From Streptomyces albireticuli (GTDB taxonomy: Bacteria > Actinomycetota > Actinomycetes > Streptomycetales > Streptomycetaceae): a stretch of 64,000 nucleotides of DNA. The stretch spans positions 62,001 to 126,000 of the forward strand of contig NZ_JAJQQS010000004.1 in the NCBI RefSeq assembly GCF_021228125.1, given 5' to 3'. Below the pieces are notes generated by a model, which saw only the letters and a program-made list of their open reading frames with translations, ran no database searches and was not told the DNA's origin. Shown here one piece after another: positions 34,809 to 42,872 of the stretch; within the stretch, counting starts at the first letter, position 1, and every line of letters starts with the position of its first letter. Both the position numbers and the translations under genes were made by a program.

Positions 34809-35471
34809 TCACGAGGCCTTCCGTCGCACCGCGGGCAGCAGGATCAGGTGGGTGCCCGGCCGGCCCGCGCGCCGGCCGTTGGTGGTGGCGTAGACGTCCA
34901 CGGGACCGGCCGGGCGCCAGTGCTGGCCGAGCCGCTTGGCCGTGTACATCGCCTCGTCCGCGCCCCGCAGCAGCTCCGGGAGCCCGGCGCCGGGGCGGTG
35001 GCCGACGCGACAGAGGCCGATCGAGGCCCGCGGGGAGAGCGTCGCCGCGTCGGTGTCGAGCGGCGCGGAGAGCCGGGCCGAGAGCCCGTACGTCAACTCG
35101 GCGTCGGGGTCCGCGTCCGGGGCGAGCCGGACGACGGCGGTGAACTCGTCACCGCCCAGCCGCGCCGCGAACCCGCCCCGCTCCCGGCACCAGACCGACA
35201 GGCGCCGGCCGACCGCCGCGATGACCTGGTCGCCCACCGCGTGGCCATGGGTGTCGTTGATCTGCTTGAAGCCGTTGAGGTCCAGGAGCAGCACCGCGGC
35301 GTCCGGGTGCCTGATCGCCCGTCGCGCGCGGGAGGTGAACTCCTCACGGCGCATCAGGCCCGTCAGCGGGTCGGTGCGGGCGGTACGGAGCCGACGGGCG
35401 AGGACGAGCGCGTGGGTGACCCAGCCGAGGGTGGGGGCGGCTATGGGTAAGACCTGCAGCAGGAGGTTCAT
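34809..35471 (-). CDS. Diguanylate cyclase (GGDEF protein)
   Basis: 220 residues. A short hydrophobic N-terminus (MNLLLQVLPIAAPTLGWVTH) leads to a GGDEF domain: DPLTGLMRREEF, LLLDLNGFKQINDTHGHAVGD, and the active-site LGGDEF at 105-110 is intact. It should make c-di-GMP from two GTP. There is no clear I-site RxxD directly before GGDEF (FAARLGG). Output ends with a basic tail. ATG follows GGAAGG. It is divergent from the DUF779 gene. c-di-GMP controls BldD and development in Streptomyces. Confidence 0.9.
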   Translation of the reverse strand: MNLLLQVLPIAAPTLGWVTHALVLARRLRTARTDPLTGLMRREEFTSRARRAIRHPDAAVLLLDLNGFKQINDTHGHAVGDQVIAAVGRRLSVWCRERGGFAARLGGDEFTAVVRLAPDADPDAELTYGLSARLSAPLDTDAATLSPRASIGLCRVGHRPGAGLPELLRGADEAMYTAKRLGQHWRPAGPVDVYATTNGRRAGRPGTHLILLPAVRRKAS

Positions 35472-35722
35472 CGGGCACCTTCCGGAACGGAGAGCCGGCC
35501 CGTCGCGTCGTCGTCGTGGGGGCGCGGGCGGGCCTGTGGGTGGGTCCGGTCATGCTGGAGATCCCCACTTCTGCCGGAAGGGAGCGAGTGACGGCGAACA
35601 CCCCTTCTTCGCGAGGGTGTTCACGAGCCGCCGCCCGCGCGGTGCGCGCTTCCTCTGGCGGTGGGCGGCCGTCCCCGGCAGGCTGTGCACCCCGGGTGCA
35701 AGGGCCGGCGGACAAGGACCAA

Positions 35723-35750
35723 CGGACAGCGGACAGCGGACAGCGGACAG
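35723..35750. repeat. Four perfect copies of the heptamer CGGACAG in a 5' leader
   Basis: Located 22-49 nt upstream of the DUF779 start codon, followed by a degenerate copy (CGACCAG). Seven-bp units can gain or lose copies by slippage and would shift the leader length or structure near the ribosome binding site. Confidence 0.8.
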
Positions 35751-35771
35751 CGACCAGCCGGAGGCCGGATC

Positions 35772-36266
35772 ATGAGCCCACGGAACACCCGCCCCACGAC
35801 TCCGCGGAGCGGCACGCGGCAGAGCCCGCGCGTCGCCCTCACCCCGCGCGCCGCCGAGCTCGTGCGGCGGCTGCGCGCGGAGCACGGCCCCCTGATGTTC
35901 CACCAGTCCGGCGGCTGCTGCGACGGCAGTTCGCCCATGTGCTACCCGTACGGCGAGTTCCGTACGGGCGCCTCCGACGTGCTGCTCGCCGAGCTCGGGG
36001 TCGACGGCGTGGCCGAACCGGTCGGGTTCTGGATGTCGGCCGACCAGTTCGAACGCTGGTGCCACACCCACCTCACGGTGGACGTGGTCCCCGGGCGCGG
36101 CAGCGGCTTCTCCCTCGAAGCCCCCGAGGGGGTGCGCTTCCTGGTCCGCTCACGCCTGCTCACGGACGACGAGACCCGCCGCCTCGGGCCCGGGGGCCCG
36201 TCTCACGGCGACGCGTCCGCCGACACCAGCGCGCACAGCCGCTCCGGCGGCCCCGGCCGGGCGTAG
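35772..36266 (+). CDS. DUF779 family protein
   Basis: 164 residues. The core AAELVRRLRAEHGPLMFHQSGGCCDGSSPMCYPYGEF with its Cys pair and third Cys is the DUF779 hallmark, followed by VGFWMSADQFERWCHTHLTVDVV. These proteins usually accompany aldehyde dehydrogenases of the ExaC/acetaldehyde type; their role is unknown, possibly metal or thiol linked. ATG 35772 follows GGAGG. The C-terminal 30 residues are poorly conserved in style and overlap the 3' end of the convergent GGDEF-EAL gene by 64 nt. Confidence 0.87.
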   Translation: MSPRNTRPTTPRSGTRQSPRVALTPRAAELVRRLRAEHGPLMFHQSGGCCDGSSPMCYPYGEFRTGASDVLLAELGVDGVAEPVGFWMSADQFERWCHTHLTVDVVPGRGSGFSLEAPEGVRFLVRSRLLTDDETRRLGPGGPSHGDASADTSAHSRSGGPGRA

Positions 36267-38986
36267 TACCAGCCCTGCGCCGTGTCGCAGCCGAGCCCCC
36301 GCAGGTGTTCCGCCTGCGTGCCCGTCTCCACGCCCTCGACCGTCACGGACAGGTCGAGGGTGTGGGCGAGGGACACGATCCCCTCGACGATCTTCACATC
36401 GACGGGGTCGGCGGGCGAGCACTGCATGCCCCGGGTGAAGGAGCGGTCGAGCTTGAGCGTGCTGACGGGCAGCCGGCGCAGGTAGGAGAGGTTGGAGTAG
36501 CCGGTTCCGAAGTCGTCGAGGGCGATGTCCACGCCCATGTCGGCGAGCTGCCGCAGCGGGCGCAGCTCCTCCTCGTCGGCACCGATCAGCGCGTTCTCGG
36601 TGACCTCCAGGCAGAGGGCGGACGGCGGCAGGCCGGCGTTCTCCAGGACGGCGACGGTCTCGGCGACGAGCGAGGGGTAGCGCAGCTGGGACGGCGAGAG
36701 GTTGACGTTGACCCGCATCGGGGCCCGGCACTTGCCCTCGCTGCGCCAGGCGCGGGCCTGCCGGGCCGCCTCCTCCAGCACCCAGCGGCCGAGCGGCACG
36801 ATCAGGCCCGTGCTCTCGGCGAGCGGGATGAACTGGTCGGGGCCGAGCACTCCGTGCACGGGGTGCAGCCAGCGTACGAGCGCCTCGGCGCCCCGCACGC
36901 TGCCGTCGGTGAGCCGGACCAGCGGCTGGTACTCGATGAAGAACTCGCCGTTCTCCAGCGCCGCGGGCAGCCCGTTGGTCAGGCTGTGCCGGGCGATGGC
37001 GCGGGCGTCGCAGTCGGCGTCGGCGAGCTCGTAGCGGTTGCCGCCGGCCGCCTTGGCCCGGTACATCGTGATGTCGGCGCTGCGCAGCACCTCGGCCGCG
37101 TCGCGTCCGCCCGCGGTCCCGTCGACGATGCCGATGCTGGCCCGTACGGACAGGTCGCGGCCCTCGAGCCGGACGGGGTCGGCCAGCGCGGCGAGCATCC
37201 GGCGGGCGAGCGCGGTGGCGTCGCTGGGCGCGGACGGGCCGGTGAGCAGGGCCACGAACTCGTCACCGCCCAGGCGGGCGACGAGCTGCTCCGGCGCGGT
37301 GGCGCAGGAGCGCAGCCGCTCGGCGACGGCGACGAGCAGCTGGTCGCCCACGGCGTGGCCGAGGCTGTCGTTGACGGCCTTGAAGCCGTCGAGGTCGAGG
37401 TAGCACAGGCCGAAGCGGGCGGGGCCCTCCCCGGCCGTGTCGAGCGCCCTGTCGAGGGCCTCGAAGAAGAGGGTGCGGTTGGGCAGGCCGGTGAGGGCGT
37501 CGTGGGTGGCCTCGTAGCGCAGCTGCTCGTGGAGGAGCCGGCGCTCGGTGATGTCCTCCATCAGCGCCAGCTGGTACTGGGGCCGCCCGTGGGCGTCGCG
37601 CAGCAGGGACACCGTCAGGTCGGTCCACAGGACGCTGCCGTCGCTGCGGTAGTACGGCTTCTCGACGCGGTAGTAGTCGCGGTCGCCGCGGACGAGCTCG
37701 CGGTAGAGGCCCCACATGCCGGGCGCGTCGTCGGGGTGGACCATCTCGCCCACGTTCCGGCCCGTCACCTCGTGGGCCACGCTGCCGAACATCTGGGTCA
37801 GGGCGTCGTTGACGTCCATGATGCGGCCGTCGACGTCGGCGATGCCGACGCCGATGGCCGCCCCCTCGAACACCGCCCGGAACCGGGCCTCGCTGGTGTG
37901 CAGGGCCCGCTCGGTCTCCGCCTGCGCGGCGAGCGCGGCGCGGGAGAGCGCCTCCTGCTCGGCGAGGGTGCGCTCGCGCAGGGCGCGGGCGAAACCCGCG
38001 GCGACGGCGTGCTGGAGCCGCGCGCAGCGGGCGCGGGCCTCCTCCGGGGCGAGGCCGCCGTCGCCGGGCGGGCAGCACGCGAGGAGGTGGGCGTCGACGG
38101 CGTCGAGGATCAGCGGCAGGGTGTCGGGGTCGGTGCAGTGCGCGGTGACGAGCGCGGCGCCGACCTCGGCGGCGGGTCCGGGGTCGAAGTCGGGGGTGCG
38201 CAGCGCGGCGGCGAGCCGCTCGGCGAGCGGGACGAGGTGATGCTCGAACTCGTCGCGGGTCAGGGGCGTCGCGGTGGCCGGGTAGATCACCCGGTTCCAC
38301 AGCGCGGCGAACCGCCGCGGGCCGTCACCGGAGCCCGCACCGGGACGGCGCCGGGCGCCCGGCCCCGGCAGGGGCTCCCCCGGGCCGCTCCGCTCGCGCC
38401 CGCACGGCTCGACTCCGCACGGCTCGACTCCGCACGCGCCGGAGCCGCCCGGCTCCGGCCCCTTGGTCTCGGCCGTGACGGCGGTCCCGGCCGCTCCGGC
38501 CGCGCCGACTGTCCCGGCCGCTCCGGCCGCCCCGGCCACTCCGGCTGCCCCGGCCGCTTCGGCCGTACTGACCGACCCGGCCGACCCGACCGACCCGACC
38601 ACCCCGGCCGTACCAGCCGATCCGGCCGCCCCCGTCCCGTCGGCGCCGTCGCCACCCTCACCGATGCCGTCATCGATGCCGTCACCGCCGGCCGATTCCC
38701 GTGCCCGGGCATGCGTCTGCCCGTCCCGCACGCAGAACCCGGCGATCCTGCCCACCGCGGCGCCCATAGCGGGCGCCCCGCTTCCGATTCCCACCCCGAC
38801 CCCGACCCCGGTTCCACCCGCGGTTCCGTTTCCGGTTCCGCTTGTCGTTCCGTCTGTTGCCCCGCCCGGCGCCTTGTCCCCCACAAGGTGCCCGGCGACT
38901 TCCGTCCTGGCAGGACCTAAGGTAACCCGGCGGGACGTTCCGTCCCCCGGTCCGCCCGGCCTGCCGCCTCCCGACGGGCGGGTCAC
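36203..38986 (-). CDS. PAS-GGDEF-EAL cyclic-di-GMP enzyme with Gly-X-X repeat N-terminus
   Basis: 927 residues. An N-terminal 200-residue low-complexity part contains a run of about 17 Gly-x-x triplets (GAAGSAGTAGVVGSVG, then GAAGVAGAAGAAGTVG). A helical domain (ALWNRVIYPATATPLTRDEF) follows, then PAS (about 365-490; RFRAVFEGAAIGVGIADVDG), GGDEF with intact ARLGGDEF (573-577), and EAL with GAEALVRW (701-703), VTENALI and DDFGTGYSNLSYL. Both synthesis and hydrolysis motifs are intact, as in bifunctional regulators of Streptomyces development (RmdA type). The GTG start overlaps the methyltransferase stop (GTGA), supporting the long N-terminus as translated. Confidence 0.88.
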   Translation of the reverse strand: MTRPSGGGRPGGPGDGTSRRVTLGPARTEVAGHLVGDKAPGGATDGTTSGTGNGTAGGTGVGVGVGIGSGAPAMGAAVGRIAGFCVRDGQTHARARESAGGDGIDDGIGEGGDGADGTGAAGSAGTAGVVGSVGSAGSVSTAEAAGAAGVAGAAGAAGTVGAAGAAGTAVTAETKGPEPGGSGACGVEPCGVEPCGRERSGPGEPLPGPGARRRPGAGSGDGPRRFAALWNRVIYPATATPLTRDEFEHHLVPLAERLAAALRTPDFDPGPAAEVGAALVTAHCTDPDTLPLILDAVDAHLLACCPPGDGGLAPEEARARCARLQHAVAAGFARALRERTLAEQEALSRAALAAQAETERALHTSEARFRAVFEGAAIGVGIADVDGRIMDVNDALTQMFGSVAHEVTGRNVGEMVHPDDAPGMWGLYRELVRGDRDYYRVEKPYYRSDGSVLWTDLTVSLLRDAHGRPQYQLALMEDITERRLLHEQLRYEATHDALTGLPNRTLFFEALDRALDTAGEGPARFGLCYLDLDGFKAVNDSLGHAVGDQLLVAVAERLRSCATAPEQLVARLGGDEFVALLTGPSAPSDATALARRMLAALADPVRLEGRDLSVRASIGIVDGTAGGRDAAEVLRSADITMYRAKAAGGNRYELADADCDARAIARHSLTNGLPAALENGEFFIEYQPLVRLTDGSVRGAEALVRWLHPVHGVLGPDQFIPLAESTGLIVPLGRWVLEEAARQARAWRSEGKCRAPMRVNVNLSPSQLRYPSLVAETVAVLENAGLPPSALCLEVTENALIGADEEELRPLRQLADMGVDIALDDFGTGYSNLSYLRRLPVSTLKLDRSFTRGMQCSPADPVDVKIVEGIVSLAHTLDLSVTVEGVETGTQAEHLRGLGCDTAQGWYYARPGPPERLCALVSADASP

Positions 38987-39840
38987 GGCTTGCGCCCCAC
39001 GCCGGCGAACCCCACGTGCATGGCGGGATCGTCGTCCGGGGCCGGTGGCGCGCCCCGCCCCCCGGTGACCGGGTCGGGGCGCCAGGACGGCATGGACACC
39101 AGGCCCGGCTCCACCATCTCGAAGCCGTCGAAGAAGCGGGCCACCTCGGCGCGCGGGCGCATGTGCAGCGGCGAGCCCGCCCTGCGGTAGACGCCCTCCA
39201 CGGCCTCGCCCTCCTCCGGCTTCATCGGGCCGGAGTCGGTCGACGCGTGGGTGAGGACCAGCAGGCTGCCCGGGGCGAGCGCCTCGCGCAGCTGGGCGAC
39301 GGCGCCCCAGGGGTCGTCCCCGTCCCGGGTGAAGTGCAGCACGGCTACGAGCAGCAGGGCCACCGGCCGGTCCAGGTCCAGCAGGCCCGCGACCTCGCGG
39401 CTGGCCAGGACGGACCGCGGGTCCCGCAGGTCCGCGGCCACGACGGCGGCACGGGGGTCGCCGTCCAGGACGGCCCGGCTGTGCGCGACGGCGACCGGGT
39501 CGTGGTCGACGTAGACGACGCGCGTGGCGGGGTCCGCGGCGCGCGCGATCTCGTGGACGTTGCCGAAGGTCGGGATGCCGGAGCCGATGTCGAGGAACTG
39601 GGTGACGCCCTGTCCGACGGCGTAGCGCACGGCGCGCCGCAGGAAGGCCCGGTTCGCCTGCATGATCTTCGGCAGGCCCGGGAAGGCGACCATGGCCCGG
39701 CGCCCGGCCTCCCGGTCGGCCTCGAAATTGTGCGAACCACCCAGGAAGTAGTCGTAGATACGGGACACGCTCGGCACCGAGATGTCGATGCCCGGAGGGG
39801 CCCAGGTAGGACGCTCGATCACTCTGTCGCTCCAGCTCAT
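38983..39840 (-). CDS. SAM-dependent methyltransferase (PF04672 family)
   Basis: 285 residues of the Streptomyces-expanded S-adenosyl methyltransferase family (formerly DUF574). Motifs: SVSRIYDYFLGGSHNFEADR at the N-terminus, FLDIGSGIPTFGNVHEIA as the SAM-binding loop, and VVYVDHDPVAVAHSRA. VALLLVAVLHFTRD and ALAPGSLLVLTHAS complete the Rossmann core. Substrates are unknown. ATG 39840 has no clear ribosome binding site, but the protein starts as homologs do. Its stop overlaps the GTG of the GGDEF-EAL gene, so the two are co-translated. Confidence 0.87.
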   Translation of the reverse strand: MSWSDRVIERPTWAPPGIDISVPSVSRIYDYFLGGSHNFEADREAGRRAMVAFPGLPKIMQANRAFLRRAVRYAVGQGVTQFLDIGSGIPTFGNVHEIARAADPATRVVYVDHDPVAVAHSRAVLDGDPRAAVVAADLRDPRSVLASREVAGLLDLDRPVALLLVAVLHFTRDGDDPWGAVAQLREALAPGSLLVLTHASTDSGPMKPEEGEAVEGVYRRAGSPLHMRPRAEVARFFDGFEMVEPGLVSMPSWRPDPVTGGRGAPPAPDDDPAMHVGFAGVGRKP

Positions 39841-40069
39841 CGCGCGGGCATTGGAGCAGAGGCTACTGATCGTTCGTTCGAATGGAAGGTGCAAGCGGAA
39901 ATCAACGGTCCGCATGCGGTCGCTCACTCGTGTCCATCCGCTGCGGGTGCGTCACCCGGGGCACACTGAAACCGCTTTCCCCCGTGATATGCGTCTCTCC
40001 CGCACTCCCCTCGGCCGCCCACCCCGACGGGCGGACGGCCGGTGTGCGGACGCTCGGACGTCCGGACGG

Positions 40070-41515
40070 TCAGCGCAGCCGGAGCTCCTTCAGCGCGCGC
40101 GCCTGCTCCGGAGCGGGGTCGACGGGGAAGTAGAGGTAACAGACGCCTCCCGTGCCGCTCCTGACCTGTCCCTGCGCGTTGTAGCGCTTGGTCCTGAGCC
40201 AGATGTTCTCGAACTGGCGGCGTTTGTAGACGCGCCGGACCGCCGCGTCCGTCGGGCTCGCCGGGTCGTTGGCCACGACGTCACCATCGCGGGTGAACCC
40301 GATGAGACACATGAGGTGACCGGCCGTGCCGTAGCCGGCTCCGTCGAGTTCCTCGGCGAGGAACGACTGGGAGGTGATGACGGGGATCTTCGCCCGGACG
40401 AGCCGCTCGACGTCGTTCAGCGAGCCCAGCCGTGTGACCAGGGCCTGGAGTTCGCGGTACGTCGCGGCGTAGGCGGCGTTGAACGGCCAGTTGCCGCAGC
40501 CCTTGTACTGGTAGTCGTAGGTGTGCCGGGCCGCGTGGCAGACCTGGGGGTCCTCGAAGGCCGGGTCGACCCAGGCGAGGTCCTCGGGCGTGACCCTGCG
40601 GCCCCAGTACTCGATGACCATCTGCGAGGACGTCGGGCTGCACCACGCCTCGCCGCCGTTGTCGTACTCCGGGTACCGCCCCTTGTGGATCTCCTGCGAG
40701 AAGCGCGGCACCTTCAGCTCGCGCCCGGCACCGGACCCCGGCACCGAGGCGGGCACGGTGAAGCGGTCGGGGACGTCGGACCCCATGGCGCCGAGCCGCC
40801 ACACCGTCGGGGTCAGCCCGGACCCGGGCCTGCGGTACAGCGTCAGGCGCAGCTCGTAGGAGGCGAGCCGCAGGCCGGTCGCGGGGTTGTCGACGGCCAG
40901 CGTGTCGGTGGAGACGCTGCTCTTCCCGTCGCCCTGCCCGTCGACGGACGTGCGCCGGATGTCGCCGGTCGCGTCCCCCGCGGTCCACCGGCCCATGACG
41001 TACCAGGGGGTCGTCGCGCGGTCGGTGTAGGTGCCGCGCAGCTCCACCTGGAGCCAGGTGCCCGCGGGGGCATGGGCGTTCCAGGAGGCGATGACCTCGC
41101 TCGCGGGGACGGACGGCCGGTGGACGGGGCTGGTCCAGGTGGCGTACTCCCAGGCGGTGGTGGTGCGGGTGTGCGGGTCGGTGTAGTCGAGGGTGCCGAC
41201 GGGGCGGGCGACGGTCAGGCCGGGGCGCTCGCCCGTACGGACACGGGTGCCGTGGGCGCTGCCCTGGCGCCAGTCGGCGGCGGTGGTCCAGGCGCGGTCG
41301 TCGACGGCGGGGCGCCCGCCGGGCGCGGCCGCGGGGGACGAGGAGCCGGCGGAAGGGGATCCGGCGGGATCCGCGGGACCGGAAGAGGAGGACGGTGACG
41401 TGGGCGGCGGCGAGGCGGCGAAGGCGAGCGCGGGGGCGGCGGTGACGCCGCCCGCCGCCGCGGCCCCGAGGGCCGCGGCGAGTACGGTGCGGCGGGGTGT
41501 GGGTCTGCTGGTCAT
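40070..41515 (-). CDS. Secreted C39-like papain-fold peptidase
   Basis: 481 residues. ATG 41515 follows GGGGGA. A Tat-like signal (TPRRTVLAAALGAAAAGG, with PALAFA before cleavage) and a Pro/Ser linker lead to a beta-sandwich region (residues about 85-260, TWLQVELRGTYTDRATTPWY). A Peptidase_C39_2 domain follows with Cys292 (GGEAWCSPTSS), His400 (GTAGHLMCLIGF) and VVANDPASPT as the third catalytic element. FLAEELDGAGYG and VCYLYFP complete the fold. It is probably an exported cysteine peptidase or amidase acting in the envelope; substrate unknown. Confidence 0.88.
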   Translation of the reverse strand: MTSRPTPRRTVLAAALGAAAAGGVTAAPALAFAASPPPTSPSSSSGPADPAGSPSAGSSSPAAAPGGRPAVDDRAWTTAADWRQGSAHGTRVRTGERPGLTVARPVGTLDYTDPHTRTTTAWEYATWTSPVHRPSVPASEVIASWNAHAPAGTWLQVELRGTYTDRATTPWYVMGRWTAGDATGDIRRTSVDGQGDGKSSVSTDTLAVDNPATGLRLASYELRLTLYRRPGSGLTPTVWRLGAMGSDVPDRFTVPASVPGSGAGRELKVPRFSQEIHKGRYPEYDNGGEAWCSPTSSQMVIEYWGRRVTPEDLAWVDPAFEDPQVCHAARHTYDYQYKGCGNWPFNAAYAATYRELQALVTRLGSLNDVERLVRAKIPVITSQSFLAEELDGAGYGTAGHLMCLIGFTRDGDVVANDPASPTDAAVRRVYKRRQFENIWLRTKRYNAQGQVRSGTGGVCYLYFPVDPAPEQARALKELRLR

Positions 41516-41587
41516 GGCGGTGATCCCCCAGTCGGTCGACGGGTGCGGTGCGGCCAAAGGTTCGGATTCGGGTCCGCGTGCGACCCC

Positions 41588-41664
41588 GGATACGCGTACG
41601 CGTTCCACGTACGGGGTCGGATACGCGAACGGCTCGGGTACGCGCACGGGTACGCGTACGGGTT
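41588..41664. repeat. Cluster of GGRTACGCG motifs between the peptidase and kinase genes
   Basis: GGATACGCG occurs twice and GGGTACGCG twice, with further TACGCGTACG palindromes, within 77 nt of a divergent promoter region. These could be regulator sites or simple-sequence expansion. Confidence 0.5.
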
Positions 41665-41741
41665 CAGGTGCGAGCCACTGATTCCCCGTACGGCGCGTCC
41701 CCAATACCGGGCGCCCGCCGTACCGGCCATAGGGTGATCCG

Positions 41742-42371
41742 GTGAACGAGCCCCGCCCCGCTTCCGCCCGGTTCCCCCTGGATCCTCCACCGGACCCGCT
41801 GCCGGCCCTCGCCCGGCGGCTGCGGGCGCTGCCGCCGTCCCTCGGGCCGGTGCGGCTCGTGGCCGTCGACGGGCACGCCGGCTCGGGGAAGTCGACCTTC
41901 TGCGCCCGGCTGGCGGCGGCGCTGGGCGGCGCGCCCGTCCTCCATCTGGACGACCTCGCGACGCACGAGGAGCTGTTCGGCTGGGTCGGGCGGATGGCCG
42001 AAGGGGTCCTCACGCCCTTCGCGCGCGGCGAGGCCGCCCGCTACCGCGCCTACGACTGGGTGGCACGGCGGTTCGAGGAGGAGCGCGAGCTGCCCGCCGC
42101 CCCCGTGGTGCTCGTCGAGGGCGTCGGCGCGGGCCGCCGGGCGCTGAGGCCCCATCTGGCGTGCCTGCTGTGGATGGAGTTGGCGTACGAGCGCTCCTGG
42201 GAAAGGGGTCAACTCCGCGACGGGCCCGGCCTGACCGAATTCTGGGACGGCTGGAAGCGAGCGGAGTTCGAACATTTCACCGTGGACCCGACGCGCCCGT
42301 ACGCCGAACTGCTGATTCTTCAGGGCGAAGAGGGGTACGAGGTGCTGCCGGGGCCGCGGCAACTGCCCTGA
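41742..42371 (+). CDS. Uridine kinase-like P-loop protein
   Basis: 209 residues. VRLVAVDGHAGSGKSTFCAR is a Walker A, LHLDDLATHEELFGWVGRM resembles the uridine kinase substrate-binding region, and VVLVEGVGAGRRALRP the Walker B. WMELAYERSWERGQLRDGPG is the lid segment. It is commonly annotated as uridine kinase in Streptomyces, but sequence alone does not prove the substrate. The GTG start follows AGGGTGAT. Confidence 0.85.
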   Translation: MNEPRPASARFPLDPPPDPLPALARRLRALPPSLGPVRLVAVDGHAGSGKSTFCARLAAALGGAPVLHLDDLATHEELFGWVGRMAEGVLTPFARGEAARYRAYDWVARRFEEERELPAAPVVLVEGVGAGRRALRPHLACLLWMELAYERSWERGQLRDGPGLTEFWDGWKRAEFEHFTVDPTRPYAELLILQGEEGYEVLPGPRQLP

Positions 42372-42480
42372 ACACCCCTCACCCTCACTGTCGGTGACCG
42401 CCCACCGTCACACAGCCCTCACACAGCCGCAGGTCGGAGGCACCCCACCGCCGGATCCCCGCCGAGTGCGCCAACTCCGC

Positions 42481-42510
42481 TTGACCGAGGGGGCGTACAG
42501 GACTTACGTT
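42481..42510 (+). promoter_or_regulatory. Promoter for a candidate small RNA
   Basis: TTGACC (42481-42486), 18 nt, TACGTT (42505-42510). It is placed correctly to start transcription at about 42517, just before two stem-loops and not before any open frame with a ribosome binding site. Confidence 0.6.
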
Positions 42511-42516
42511 CTCATT

Positions 42517-42590
42517 GTGCGGCCGGTGAAGGCCGCTTGTGGACGCGAAGCCCCCGGTTGTTCCCCCGTGATCGGGGGCTTCGTTCCCCT
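42517..42590 (+). ncRNA. Candidate small RNA with C-rich hairpin (6C-like)
   Basis: After the promoter comes a first hairpin GCGGCC-ggtgaa-GGCCGC. Then GAAGCCCCCG (42547-42556) can pair over 10 bp with CGGGGGCTTC (42573-42582), followed by GTTCCCCT. Within the loop a second CCCCCG (42563-42568) can pair instead with the same CGGGGG through a TGAT loop, so two mutually exclusive folds exist. The compact size, own promoter, C-tracts and terminator-like end resemble the actinobacterial 6C RNA class, but I cannot confirm the match. The rest of the 42372-42872 gap has no gene. Confidence 0.5.
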
Positions 42591-42872
42591 CACCCCTTTC
42601 CCGTATGAGCGCTTTGCTCCCGGGCCCTCCTCACCCAGGGTTACCACCCCCCGGCCCCCGAACCGACCCCGCGGGGATCGCGTTTCCGCCGTGAACAGCG
42701 GTGCGGCACCCTTCGGCCCACGCCGACCACGCAGGTACGATGCGAGCGGTGCACCCATCGGCGGGTGCGCCGAGCACACTGGTCAACTCCCGTCCACAGC
42801 ACAGCGGTTCAAAAAGCGGGTCAGGCACGAGCCCGGCAGCACGCTACGGGGGCACGGTTTGTGGGGGACGTG

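Noticed and set aside
35516..38920. A 1134-codon open frame on the plus strand
   Set aside because: It is antisense to the GGDEF-EAL gene, has no domains, and reflects the GC-rich codon pattern of the real gene.
42547..42582. tRNA or known metabolite riboswitch
   Set aside because: No cloverleaf or T-loop consensus, and no downstream gene in suitable position; a small RNA is a better reading.
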